DNA from: an uncultured Lachnospiraceae bacterium | GTDB lineage: Bacteria > Bacillota > Clostridia > Lachnospirales > Lachnospiraceae | Reading direction: 5' to 3' | NCBI GenBank assembly: GCA_902767015.1 | Contig: CACXFV010000109.1 | Span: forward strand, 1 to 46,552 | DNA length: 46,552 bases | Part shown: positions 25,628-34,184 of the stretch, one piece after another | How positions within the stretch are numbered: the first letter of the stretch is position 1 | How the letters are laid out: each line of letters opens with the position of its first letter | Program-made: the position numbers and the translations under genes | The notes under the pieces: model-generated | Told to the model about the DNA's origin: nothing | The model's database searches: none | The model's input: only the letters and a program-made list of their open reading frames with translations

Positions 25628-26755
25628 TTATGGCTGTGCTGCTTTCCGATAGAAAAAATGCTCATCCGGTACCACACCGCCTACTGACTGCGGATTTGCC
25701 TCATATAACACCTGAAGATAAGCCTCTACTGCCTTTTTCATTTCCTCACCTGAAATGAAAGTAATATTACAATTCGGTATGGCTGATTTTGCCACCGCTG
25801 CCTTGATAATATCATGTTTCTCCACCAACTGTGCTGCCTGCTCCACATTATCATTGACATATTTGACGGATGCCTGATAGTCCTTTAGAAATTCATCATA
25901 AGCCTTCTTATTTTCATTAATCACTTCATTCCTCGCAATCACGACTCCTGTAATTAACGGCTCATCTGATACTTTATTCCACTCCTCTGTCATATCCAGA
26001 CATATCTTCATATTCTCATTCTGCATAAGCACCGTCGATACATATGGCTGTGGCAGCATGGCTATCCCGTCCTCTGCTTCACTCATAACAGCTGCCGCCT
26101 CTGCTGCCTCTGCTTTATATTCTATCTTCACATCCTCCCCCGGTGTTAGTCCATTCTGCGTGAGAATGTAATTCAGCGTGTATTCCGGAGTAGTTCCCTG
26201 ACCGGTGGTATATATGGTTTTTCCTTTTAAATCTTTGACGGACTGTATCTCATCAGAAGAAGAAATCATATATAATACACCCAGTGTGTTAATCGCTGAT
26301 ACCGATATATCTCCATCAGTCTTACTGTACAGCACCGATGCCAGATTGCACGGAACAGCCGCTATGTCAATGGTTCCTTTGGCAATCCCGGCGGTAATCT
26401 CATCCGCCGCACCATAGGCTGTGACATTATATTTGTTAATTGTCTCTCCGTTATCACTATCCTCCCATGCCTTGATAAAACCAATCGCTGTTGGTCCTTT
26501 GAGAACAGCTACCTGGTACTCTCTCGCATCTTCTTTAGAAAATTCTTGTTCCCAGGCTCCACCCGTTACATTCTCAGGGTTCTGTACCGTGTCTTCGGCA
26601 TTCTGTGTCATATTTTCAGCATCCTGTGTTATATTTTCAGCATCCCGCTTCGCATTATCAAATTCACCGGCCTTCTTGTCTCCACATGCCACGGCTGTGA
26701 ACATGACTACTGCCAATACTGATAAAATACTGATGATTCTTTTTAATTTACTCAT
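25628..26755 (-). CDS. ABC transporter substrate-binding lipoprotein (NMT1/SsuA-like)
   Basis: A 375-residue lipoprotein with lipobox FTAVAC and a repeated linker (DAENITQ, DAENMTQ, NAEDTVQ, NPENVTG) before the binding domain. The domain reads YQVAVLKGPTAIGFIKAWE, GAADEITAGIAKGTIDIAAVPCNLASVLY, LKGKTIYTTGQGTTPEYTLNYIL and a hinge AMLPQPYVSTVL, typical of the type 2 periplasmic fold used for sulfonates, nitrate or pyrimidine precursors. It lies 87 bp upstream of the fused permease-ATPase, so the two make a complete importer. The substrate is unknown. AAAGGTG precedes the ATG at 26755. Confidence 0.9.
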   Translation of the reverse strand: MSKLKRIISILSVLAVVMFTAVACGDKKAGEFDNAKRDAENITQDAENMTQNAEDTVQNPENVTGGAWEQEFSKEDAREYQVAVLKGPTAIGFIKAWEDSDNGETINKYNVTAYGAADEITAGIAKGTIDIAAVPCNLASVLYSKTDGDISVSAINTLGVLYMISSSDEIQSVKDLKGKTIYTTGQGTTPEYTLNYILTQNGLTPGEDVKIEYKAEAAEAAAVMSEAEDGIAMLPQPYVSTVLMQNENMKICLDMTEEWNKVSDEPLITGVVIARNEVINENKKAYDEFLKDYQASVKYVNDNVEQAAQLVEKHDIIKAAVAKSAIPNCNITFISGEEMKKAVEAYLQVLYEANPQSVGGVVPDEHFFYRKAAQP

Positions 26756-26764
26756 AATATACAC

Positions 26765-27060
26765 CTTTCTCTACTGTTGTCTGTTACTATTCACATTCCT
26801 CCACCTTCACTTCATGCTCCCATTTCAGCTAAAAAGCAGATGAAACTCTATTGCAGCTACGCAACCGGGCATTCAGTCCGGTGGCGGTTCACTCCAAAAT
26901 TATACAACTTACAGTTTTTTTTTGCAATACTTACTTAGATGTGCTATAATTAACCTATAGTAGCAGTTTTATTGTTAGCAACGCCACTGCAGGAATACGA
27001 GCAACATATCCGGACTGTTATGATTGTCAGACAGTTACTTTCAGAAAAGAGGTGTTTCAT
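26765..27060. other. Intergenic region between divergent genes
   Basis: It holds the plus-strand promoter described separately and a small ACCGG/CCGGT hairpin near 26871-26890. It contains no gene; I saw no match to a known riboswitch consensus. Confidence 0.5.
26922..26950 (+). promoter_or_regulatory. Sigma-A promoter for the 139-residue unknown gene
   Basis: TTGCAA (26922-26927), 17 bases, TATAAT (26945-26950). The leader to the ATG is about 100 nt. Confidence 0.75.
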
Positions 27061-27480
27061 ATGTTATGGTCCAATTACAACAATCTATCAGATATGTATA
27101 ACATACTTAGTCATTTTTTTGAAGACAATATGAAGATGCATACTCGTGTGTATGAAATTATTAATCTATCCTACGACGAATACATAGCCCTAACAGACCG
27201 ATGTATGTCATCTGACCCTGTTGAAACGATTCAGCACTTTAGTCTGTGTCTCTTTGTAGCGTGGGTTACAGCATACAGATTGAATACATCTGATGAATAC
27301 TACAGGAGAATAAAGGAATTTATCTCACGCATGCCCCAGCACCACGCAAGACTCGCTCTTGATGCCATTAACAATGCGTGCAGTGACTTTCAGATTGATA
27401 CTTTTGGCAAGACCATGAAATCTATCAAAGATTTAAAAAGATTAGCAAAGATACATGCCGGATATGCCGAACCGGAATGA
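27061..27480 (+). CDS. Small helical protein of unknown function
   Basis: A 139-residue protein (MLWSNYNNLSDMYNILSHFF...) that I do not recognise. It is predicted mostly helical, has no signal peptide or membrane segment, and a His-containing segment RMPQHHARLALDAINNACSD followed by FGKTMKSIKDLKRLAKIHAG. A GTG three codons upstream is possible, but AGAGGTG lies six bases before this ATG. It stands alone with its own promoter and a terminator at 27527-27580. Composition and spacing look like a genuine gene. Confidence 0.75.
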   Translation: MLWSNYNNLSDMYNILSHFFEDNMKMHTRVYEIINLSYDEYIALTDRCMSSDPVETIQHFSLCLFVAWVTAYRLNTSDEYYRRIKEFISRMPQHHARLALDAINNACSDFQIDTFGKTMKSIKDLKRLAKIHAGYAEPE

Positions 27481-27526
27481 TAGCATATACTACTACCGCT
27501 ATTTCATATGCAACATTTTATCAACG

Positions 27527-27580
27527 AAAAAGCCGACAGACGGTTAATGATTCTATCTCATTTCACCGCCATCGGCTTTA
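27527..27580. terminator. Bidirectional terminator between convergent genes
   Basis: AAAGCCGA and TCGGCTTT form a stem flanked by A-rich and T-rich runs, with an inner CGG/CCG pairing. It serves the plus-strand unknown gene and the minus-strand foldase gene. Confidence 0.75.
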
Positions 27581-27622
27581 TTATTTCACATTGTTCTGAA
27601 TTAATTCTTCATTCCCGCTTTT

Positions 27623-28861
27623 CTATTCTGCCTCTGCTGTTGTCGTCTGCTCCTCTGCCTGTGTATCCGCCTCTGTCTCTATCTCTGAATCCGGTACCAC
27701 ATTAATGATATCTGCAATCCTATAATAAACCTTGCCGCAAATCATATCATCTACTGTTGTCTGTTTTGGATAATCTGCCTGGAAATTATTAATACTGGTA
27801 TACTGACCACCGCTGGAATCAACCATTGCCTGAACAACACGGTCGTACTCTTCTTCTGTAATCGCGATATTCTCCTGCTTTGAGATAGCAAACATTACCG
27901 CATACGAATTATAGATATCTGTAATATACTCATCAAACTCTGCCTCTGTCGAAAAACTGAAATATGTCGGCAGTAATTCCTCCAGCGTCATTCCACTGGT
28001 CGTTGCATATTCAATATACGGCTGCTTCTGCTCTGCGATAAATTCCTGCAGTGCCTCCTCATTTGCCTCAATCTCTGACTGATCCTTTATATCCTGAAAC
28101 ATATCCGAAACCACATTAAATACCTTAATGCCATGCCTTACCTCGTCATAATATTCCTTTGCCGATGCATAACCTCTGCAGGATGAAAAATACTGGTACA
28201 TCAGGTATATCACTGCAGATTGATTATCTTCCACAAACTTGTCAGTCACTTCATTGATATAATTAACTGTCACCTTGAATACTACATCTTTTCCTGCATA
28301 ATCAGGGTTCGGTGTATACTCATCCGGAAACTTAAGATTCAGATCAACCGTCTCCCCTGTCTTCACACCTATCAGTCCATCCTCAAATCCCTCAATAAAA
28401 GAACCTGTACCAATACCTAAATTAAACCCTTGTGCAGAGCCTCCTTCAAATTCTGTGCCATCCATCGTTCCCACATAGTCGATATTGACCACATCATACT
28501 TAGACACTTCGCCCTGCTTCTGACCGATATTCGTCATATCCACATTAAAATACCCTGATACGAGAAGAAGACAATCTATCCTCTTTACATCCTCCTCACT
28601 AACCTCTGCTACCGATTCTCCCACCTTCATAGCCTTATAATCTGGAAGCGTCACCTTCGCTTTATAATCTGTTCCTGTCATAACTGCCTTAGTGTTCTCC
28701 TCCGGTGTCTCGACATCGTCAGTGCCTTCTGCATCTGTCTCTGCTCCCACTGTTCCGATATTTTCAGCAGCCGTATTCTTCTTTTTACCACAAGCCGCCA
28801 TAGAAAATGCCATCACGACACACATTCCCACAGCTATTAATCTCTTTTTCATAACTAACAC
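27623..28861 (-). CDS. Trigger-factor-like FKBP peptidyl-prolyl isomerase lipoprotein
   Basis: About 412 residues. A signal peptide with lipobox FSMAAC leads to an acidic linker. An FKBP-type domain follows (about 115-205: VVNIDYVGTMDGTEFEGGSA, GSFIEGFEDGLIGVKTGE, FPDEYTPNPDYAGKDVVF), then a helical region like the trigger factor C-terminal arm (YASAKEYYDEVR, EANEEALQEFIAEQ, ITEEEYDRVVQAMV). It probably folds secreted proteins outside the membrane, much as PrsA does. The tail is Glu/Thr-rich. AGGAG is six bases before a GTG at 28861 and 15 before the ATG at 28852, so the start is uncertain by three codons. Confidence 0.92.
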   Translation of the reverse strand: MLVMKKRLIAVGMCVVMAFSMAACGKKKNTAAENIGTVGAETDAEGTDDVETPEENTKAVMTGTDYKAKVTLPDYKAMKVGESVAEVSEEDVKRIDCLLLVSGYFNVDMTNIGQKQGEVSKYDVVNIDYVGTMDGTEFEGGSAQGFNLGIGTGSFIEGFEDGLIGVKTGETVDLNLKFPDEYTPNPDYAGKDVVFKVTVNYINEVTDKFVEDNQSAVIYLMYQYFSSCRGYASAKEYYDEVRHGIKVFNVVSDMFQDIKDQSEIEANEEALQEFIAEQKQPYIEYATTSGMTLEELLPTYFSFSTEAEFDEYITDIYNSYAVMFAISKQENIAITEEEYDRVVQAMVDSSGGQYTSINNFQADYPKQTTVDDMICGKVYYRIADIINVVPDSEIETEADTQAEEQTTTAEAE

Positions 28862-28921
28862 CGCACACTCCTGTGCTCTCCTTTTTATTTTACTAATACA
28901 AACTGTACCAAATACAACAAT

Positions 28922-28949
28922 ATTATAATATATAACATATATTTTTCAA
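28922..28949 (-). promoter_or_regulatory. Promoter for the foldase lipoprotein gene
   Basis: Minus-strand TTGAAA (28944-28949), 16 bases, TATAAT (28922-28927). Confidence 0.6.
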
Positions 28950-29014
28950 AAAATAAAGTCCCCTCAGCCACATTTCACATATTTTTCATCTTTTCTTTAC
29001 CTGTGAACATCCTA

Positions 29015-30088
29015 CTATTTATTTCTTACTGTAATGTGCATGAGTCCCAATTCCTCAGTAGTAACTGTTGTATCACTGATAATGGTGATATCCCCCTCCT
29101 CAATCCTCTTTGACAAAGACTTCCTGACGTCCTTCGTAAAGGCTTCAAAGTAGCTTCCCGCCGTCTGAAAAGCAATGTTATTGTTGCTGGTATCAAAATT
29201 AACTGTCGTGCCGCCTTCTACATTCTTCGCCAAAAGGTCTACTATTACATCATTGACAATCGCAGTGATATCATTATTCACGGTGGCCACCACATTTTCA
29301 GCCTCCATATTATAGCCGCCACAGAAAATAATCTTATAATTCGTATCCCTGACCGCCTCGACTACTTCTGTACTTAATGTCGCAATAATATCAGTCTCTT
29401 TAGAAATCCTGTCCATTACCATTGAGACATTTTCATCGCTATTTCTATGAATTGTCTGAACCAGCACATCACTGATTCCCAAATCTCCTGCGGCATAATC
29501 CGCTCCCTGCAGAAAGCCATAACAGAAATGCATTGACTTCAAACTGTTATCCTCACAGACAAACGTCAACTTCCGATAACCACTGCACACTGAGGCATAC
29601 CCGGCAAAAAAACCCGCCTCCGCTTCATCATACTGCACTGAAAGAACATTATTATTCACCACCGTGTCACTGCCGTCAGCATTACGCGGAATCCCGTCCA
29701 CAAGCACCAGCGTTGTATACGGGTACACTTTTTGATAATTATAAACCACTTCTTCAAAGGAAGCATCCGGGAATACCACAATTGTAGCCCCATCCTCAAC
29801 TGCCGTCTTTAATGTTTCCTCATTAGAGGCGTTATAATCAGACACATTCAGCACCTTATAACTCTTTGAAAATGATGTTGCAGCTTTTTTTACACCCTGC
29901 TCTACCAATTCAAAATATAAATTATCTATCGTATCATACTTAATGAGGGCAATCTCATAATCATTTGATATCCGTTTTCCGCGATTCTTTTTCAATATTG
30001 TCCTGGAGCTCCATAACATAACCACAATAAATAGCAGTATCACAATCGAGACAATCGTCAACAGCTTATGGAATTTTTTCAGCTTCAT
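29015..30088 (-). CDS. BMP-family substrate-binding protein with N-terminal membrane anchor
   Basis: A 357-residue protein with a single hydrophobic segment at the N-terminus and a BMP/PnrA-like binding fold: IALIKYDTIDNLYFELVEQGVKKA, ATIVVFPDASFEEVV, VQYDEAEAGFFAGYASVCSGYRKLTFV and GFLQGADYAAGD. Relatives bind nucleosides for ABC import. There is no lipobox cysteine, so it should be held by an uncleaved anchor. No permease or ATPase gene is adjacent, so it may be a receptor for a sensor or transporter elsewhere. The start at 30088 has GGTGG before it; the longer frame has no Shine-Dalgarno. Confidence 0.8.
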   Translation of the reverse strand: MKLKKFHKLLTIVSIVILLFIVVMLWSSRTILKKNRGKRISNDYEIALIKYDTIDNLYFELVEQGVKKAATSFSKSYKVLNVSDYNASNEETLKTAVEDGATIVVFPDASFEEVVYNYQKVYPYTTLVLVDGIPRNADGSDTVVNNNVLSVQYDEAEAGFFAGYASVCSGYRKLTFVCEDNSLKSMHFCYGFLQGADYAAGDLGISDVLVQTIHRNSDENVSMVMDRISKETDIIATLSTEVVEAVRDTNYKIIFCGGYNMEAENVVATVNNDITAIVNDVIVDLLAKNVEGGTTVNFDTSNNNIAFQTAGSYFEAFTKDVRKSLSKRIEEGDITIISDTTVTTEELGLMHITVRNK

Positions 30089-30193
30089 TGGTTCACCACC
30101 CAAAAATTTAACAATTTTGTAATATATTCTACTATCTTTTTTACAAAATGGCAACTAAAACTTTTTCCCCTGAATAAAGGCAATATTTTCTGT

Positions 30194-30224
30194 CTATACT
30201 CCCATTATAAAAGCGAATAAAATT
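30194..30224 (+). promoter_or_regulatory. Possible forespore (sigma-F-type) promoter of spoIIR
   Basis: CTATA (30194-30198), 14 bases, GCGAATAAAATT (30213-30224), loosely like the sigma-F pattern GYWTA and GGNNANANT. In Bacillus, spoIIR depends on sigma-F. The match is weak. Confidence 0.3.
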
Positions 30225-30247
30225 TCAAAAAAGAAAGGAATATCACA

Positions 30248-30901
30248 ATGAATATCATTTTCAAATCTGACACAAAAAAATACCGGACATTATTTCTCGT
30301 TATCGCCATCATCATTGGTCTTACATATTGTCTGATGACGGCAGGACCAAATACTGATATCCAGACAATACAAAGCGGAATCGCAGACAAAATTGTAAGA
30401 TTCCATGTCATAGCAAACAGTGATTCTGAGGAGGATCAGGCACTTAAGCTAAAAGTAAAAGAGGCAATTGTTGACTATACCAGACCTATTTTGTCACATT
30501 CCTCTGGCATCAGTGAGAGTGAGCAGCTCCTCCTGAAAGAAAGTGAAAACATCAAAAATCTCGCACAACAGATTATCTCTGACAATGGATATGACTATCC
30601 TGTAACCGTTGAACTTACAGATACGTATTTTCCCACAAAATCCTACGGAAGCTATACCTTTCCTCCCGGCACCTATCGTGCCTTTGAGATAAAAATCGGA
30701 GCTGCTAAGGGAAAAAACTGGTGGTGTGTACTATATCCTCCTCTGTGTTTTATTGATATTGCTCATGGTGTTGTAGATGAAAACGCTGACGAACTGCTAA
30801 AGGAAACCCTTACCACCGACGAATTTAATGCCGTCTCAGATACAGAAAAGGTGGTGTACCGTTTCAAGTACCTCCGCTTCTTAAACAAATTGTTTGATTA
30901 G
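30248..30901 (+). CDS. spoIIR: Stage II sporulation protein R
   Basis: A 217-residue protein with an N-terminal membrane/signal segment (FLVIAIIIGLTYCLM) and the family signature KIVRFHVIANSDSEEDQALKLKVKEAIVDY. The later segments FPPGTYRAFEIKIGAAKGKNWWCVLYPPLCF and VVYRFKYLRFLNKL are also typical. SpoIIR is secreted from the forespore and triggers SpoIIGA in the mother cell to process pro-sigma-E. AAGAAAGGA precedes the ATG. Its 3' end overlaps the opposing germination gene by 38 bp. Confidence 0.97.
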   Translation: MNIIFKSDTKKYRTLFLVIAIIIGLTYCLMTAGPNTDIQTIQSGIADKIVRFHVIANSDSEEDQALKLKVKEAIVDYTRPILSHSSGISESEQLLLKESENIKNLAQQIISDNGYDYPVTVELTDTYFPTKSYGSYTFPPGTYRAFEIKIGAAKGKNWWCVLYPPLCFIDIAHGVVDENADELLKETLTTDEFNAVSDTEKVVYRFKYLRFLNKLFD

Positions 30902-32516
30902 AAACCGTCACCCCTCCTATATACCGGATACTTCCCTTCTCTGCAACAAAACAAGACAACTCGCACTTTTTCTCTGTTCCTTTTGCCACCAGGAGCAGAG
31001 AAAGAAATTTTGTTCCTGCCCTTCTTAAGTTATTCTCAACCATTTTACTGATGTAAATTCCCGGTGCCACTGTGTACGCAGCTGCATTCTCCACAAAACC
31101 TTCTGCTCTTTGGGTTGTGACGCAGATGTTTAAATTATCCGATAACTCCTTATCCTCATCAATATAGGAGATGACCTCCCGAAGCAAACCGTCATGATTT
31201 AAGATTTCTTTACTCAGAATAATCGTTTCAATGTGTGATAAATCTAATTTTTTATCCAAGTTAGCTGTATATTTTGTCTTTAAATAAGACATTTTATCAG
31301 TATTGTATTGTAAGAAGTCGCTTCTGCTGTTTTTTTCACCGACAGACAGATACACAATATATTCCGTATTTTCCGCATCATAATCAATTAACATACTGTC
31401 AGCATACTGGCGATGTTCAATCTGTACTCTTGTCTTTGCCGGCGCTAAGATACTCTTAAAGTACTCTGTCTGATGCGCTCCCCAGAGAACGCCTCCCAGG
31501 GAACATACCAGAATCCCCAAGGACACAATTCCGGTCACGCGACTTCTTTTTTCCTCTCTATTCCTTCCACTTTTCCCATTATCCCCCTCACGTTGTTTTA
31601 CCGCATAAAGGGCAAGGCAAAACAGTGATGTACAATGGTCAACAAGGCAAAATACCGCAAGAAACAGGCTGATCATAAAAAAGAGAAGAAAAAATATTCC
31701 CTGTTTTTCAAACATCAGGTAGGGAAGCTTCACATTTTTCACAAAACGTAGTGCCGCATCTCCTTGATCACTTACAATATTGGCACTGAGATTTCCCACG
31801 ATGACAATATAGTAGATGATATTGACCGCTATCACTGTCACAACGGCACCTGCGACTGATTTTTTAATGTTTTTTTCTGTTGACAGCCTGTCTGACATAA
31901 ACAATACCATTTCAATTGGCGAAAACAGCAAAAATAAAACTGCTCCGCCCCATATAATGCCTCCTGTCTTACCCGACACACCGCCCTCTGCAGCCGGTCG
32001 CAAATATGACGCATCAAATCCGCCTATTCCCTGTAAGGCAAGAATGAGCAGTGCCAGAACAATCAGCATAAACATACATTCCGATAACCGCGCTCTTGCC
32101 TCTACGCCTCTGCTTACAGAATAGAACATCAGCAAAAACACAGGCACCATTAATACAGGGTAACTGATTTCTGACAAAAGCTCGCTTTTTATCAATCTCA
32201 ATAACAGGAGCAGAAGCACAATGAGCATCAGCAGATATCTGATACCGAATATCAGATAAATCAATGCATTGATGTATTTGTTAAAATGCTCTTTCGCATA
32301 CCCGGCGTACTTCCACTTAACCCTGCTGCACAAAAATACGATTAAAGTTCCATAAAGCATTGTGAACAGTGCCCCCCACAACACACACAGACCTCCGTTT
32401 TGTCCTCCGTATGCCACACTCACATCTGTTACCAACAGACAACTGACTCCTGCCCAACTCGTTACCAGCAGCTTATAGAGCTGTCCGGCAGAAATCCTCC
32501 CATTATCAAAAATCAT
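30864..32516 (-). CDS. Fused germinant receptor subunit: GerKB-like permease plus GerC N-terminal domain
   Basis: A 550-residue protein. Residues 1-345 form a ten-segment spore permease of the B-subunit type (LYKLLVTSWAGVSCLLVTDV, FSPIEMVLFMSDRLS). After a last membrane segment (TGIVSLGILVCSLGGVLWGA), residues about 365-550 form an external domain that looks like the first domain of a C-subunit lipoprotein (IVYLSVGEKNS, YTANLDKKLDLSHIETIILSKEIL, EVISYIDEDKELSDNLNICV, and a closing GSIRYIGGVTV). C subunits are normally separate lipoproteins of about 370 residues, so here only a part is present, held by fusion in place of lipid. It follows the A subunit gene by 58 bp. Confidence 0.85.
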   Translation of the reverse strand: MIFDNGRISAGQLYKLLVTSWAGVSCLLVTDVSVAYGGQNGGLCVLWGALFTMLYGTLIVFLCSRVKWKYAGYAKEHFNKYINALIYLIFGIRYLLMLIVLLLLLLRLIKSELLSEISYPVLMVPVFLLMFYSVSRGVEARARLSECMFMLIVLALLILALQGIGGFDASYLRPAAEGGVSGKTGGIIWGGAVLFLLFSPIEMVLFMSDRLSTEKNIKKSVAGAVVTVIAVNIIYYIVIVGNLSANIVSDQGDAALRFVKNVKLPYLMFEKQGIFFLLFFMISLFLAVFCLVDHCTSLFCLALYAVKQREGDNGKSGRNREEKRSRVTGIVSLGILVCSLGGVLWGAHQTEYFKSILAPAKTRVQIEHRQYADSMLIDYDAENTEYIVYLSVGEKNSRSDFLQYNTDKMSYLKTKYTANLDKKLDLSHIETIILSKEILNHDGLLREVISYIDEDKELSDNLNICVTTQRAEGFVENAAAYTVAPGIYISKMVENNLRRAGTKFLSLLLVAKGTEKKCELSCFVAEKGSIRYIGGVTVSNQTICLRSGGT

Positions 32517-32574
32517 ATGCCAATCTGTTCCCTTCTTAAAATTTATTCTTTACTCTCATCCCTTCGCATGTGTA

Positions 32575-34035
32575 TTATTTTCTCTTAAACAGTAACTTCG
32601 TCCGATTATCCTCTCTCGAAAATATAGGTCTTTTTGTGAGAAACCGGTAAGGTGTCCGTAAGATAAAGTCTTTTTTGTCTTCAGAATGGTTGAGCTCCGC
32701 TCCCGCTGCCGGTCCCAGATAAGGAAAGCCAAAACTCTTAAGCCCGCTAAGATGTAACATAATCAACAAAATGCCCGCGATATATCCAAATATTCCATAG
32801 ATTTCTGCCATGATAATAAGAAAGTATTTGATGATACGAAATGACGAAGAAAACTCATTATTGGGGATGGCAAAGGAGCACATTGCCGTGAGTGCTACTA
32901 TAATGACTATAATGGGACTGGCAAGGGAGGCATCCACTGCCGCAGAGCCTACAATGAGTCCTCCCACGACTCCGATGGCATTTCCCATGGCACCGGGCAC
33001 TCTCACACCTGCTTCTCTGATTAATTCAAATGAAATTTCCATAATCATCACTTCGATAAACACAGGATAGGGTATGTTTTCCCTGGCCTCTATAAAAACA
33101 AGCACCAGATTATTCGGGAGAATTTCCGGATGAAAATTCACAATCGAGATATAAAGTGCCGGCAGTGATATTGCAAAAAAAATTGCCAGATATCTGATAC
33201 TTCTCAGAAAAGTAGCGATACCCCAGCGCTCGTAATAGTCATCCGCCGTTTTCATAAATGAACCAAAATTAACCGGAAGCACCAACGCTACCGGCGAATT
33301 ATCCACTAACAGGACAATGTGCCCATCCAATAAAAACTGCGCTGCCCTGTCAGGTCTCACTGTCGTCATATACTGTGGAAAAATCGACCATTTTTCTCCA
33401 TCCGTAAGCTGCTCTACCACACCACTGTCCATAAAGCCATCTATTTGAAACCCGTCCAATCTTTTCTTTATCTCTGACAAAATTTCTTTTCTGACAATAT
33501 TGTCCATGTACATAATCGCAATGCCGGTATCGGAATGTATACCTGCCTGCAGCTCCTCAACCTTAAGCATGGCACTCCGTATTCTTTTTCTGACCAGCAC
33601 CTCGTTTGTCTTATATGAAACCGAAAATCCTTCATTAGAACCCCTGACCACCTGCTCATCTCTTGTCTCTGTTACACCGATTCCCGGGTAGCCTTTTCCC
33701 CTGACCTTCAATGCCCTACAGCCCGATAGCCGCTCTCCTCCTCTGCCGTGGAATATACCGCTGTGTGCACTGCTGTCTTCTACTATCAATACCGCATTTC
33801 CGCTCAATATCGTTTTCTCAATCTGGGCAAGGTCTGAAAGCTCCTCCACATCAGACATTCCCCATATCACTTTTCTTAATGTGATGTCATTCACAGCCTC
33901 CTCCACAAAATATATTTTTGCCCGGCGCTGATTTGGATACTGCAGCAAAATCTCTTTCTGCACAATATCGGCACAATTTTGAAAGATGACATCTAATTGA
34001 TATCTGTTATCCTCAAATGTTCCATACAAAGACAT
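32575..34035 (-). CDS. GerA/GerKA-family spore germination receptor subunit A
   Basis: A 486-residue protein of the GerA family (also close to SpoVAF). The N-terminal cytosolic part includes VLIVEDSSAHSGIFHGRGG, VRGSNEGFSVSYKTNEVLVRKRI and QIDGFMDSGVVEQLT. The membrane part has five or so segments with REAGVRVPGAMGNAIGVVGGLIVG and a PYPVFIEVMIMEISFELI segment, all conserved in GerA-type subunits. It senses small-molecule germinants in the spore inner membrane together with B and C subunits. Here the next gene fuses B and part of C. GGAGGG is close upstream of the ATG. Upstream sequence has a TGAATA hexamer that could belong to a sigma-G promoter, but it coincides with the repeat at 34110. Confidence 0.95.
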   Translation of the reverse strand: MSLYGTFEDNRYQLDVIFQNCADIVQKEILLQYPNQRRAKIYFVEEAVNDITLRKVIWGMSDVEELSDLAQIEKTILSGNAVLIVEDSSAHSGIFHGRGGERLSGCRALKVRGKGYPGIGVTETRDEQVVRGSNEGFSVSYKTNEVLVRKRIRSAMLKVEELQAGIHSDTGIAIMYMDNIVRKEILSEIKKRLDGFQIDGFMDSGVVEQLTDGEKWSIFPQYMTTVRPDRAAQFLLDGHIVLLVDNSPVALVLPVNFGSFMKTADDYYERWGIATFLRSIRYLAIFFAISLPALYISIVNFHPEILPNNLVLVFIEARENIPYPVFIEVMIMEISFELIREAGVRVPGAMGNAIGVVGGLIVGSAAVDASLASPIIVIIVALTAMCSFAIPNNEFSSSFRIIKYFLIIMAEIYGIFGYIAGILLIMLHLSGLKSFGFPYLGPAAGAELNHSEDKKDFILRTPYRFLTKRPIFSREDNRTKLLFKRK

Positions 34036-34109
34036 TACACACCCTCCATACTGACCTTTGAATCAATATTAGGGTGTGTAATTTTCTAATAAATATTCTT
34101 AAATTATTT

Positions 34110-34177
34110 GTAACTATTCAGCACCTGAGATAATTCATAAAATATCAGGCAGAGCGCTTGCTCACTGAATGATATTT
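34110..34177. repeat. Partial copy of a MITE-like palindromic element
   Basis: It begins GTAACTATTCAGCACCT, the same terminal sequence as the element at 42679, and matches that copy for about 65 bp with three differences before diverging. The right end is missing. Read on the minus strand it forms an AAAATATCA/TGATATTTT hairpin just beyond the FadR-type gene and may act as its terminator. Confidence 0.85.
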
Positions 34178-34184
34178 TTCTGTA

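Noticed and set aside
26830-26900. TPP or other riboswitch before the binding-protein gene
   Set aside because: I looked for thi-box, preQ1 and guanidine core sequences and found only a short ACCGG/CCGGT hairpin.
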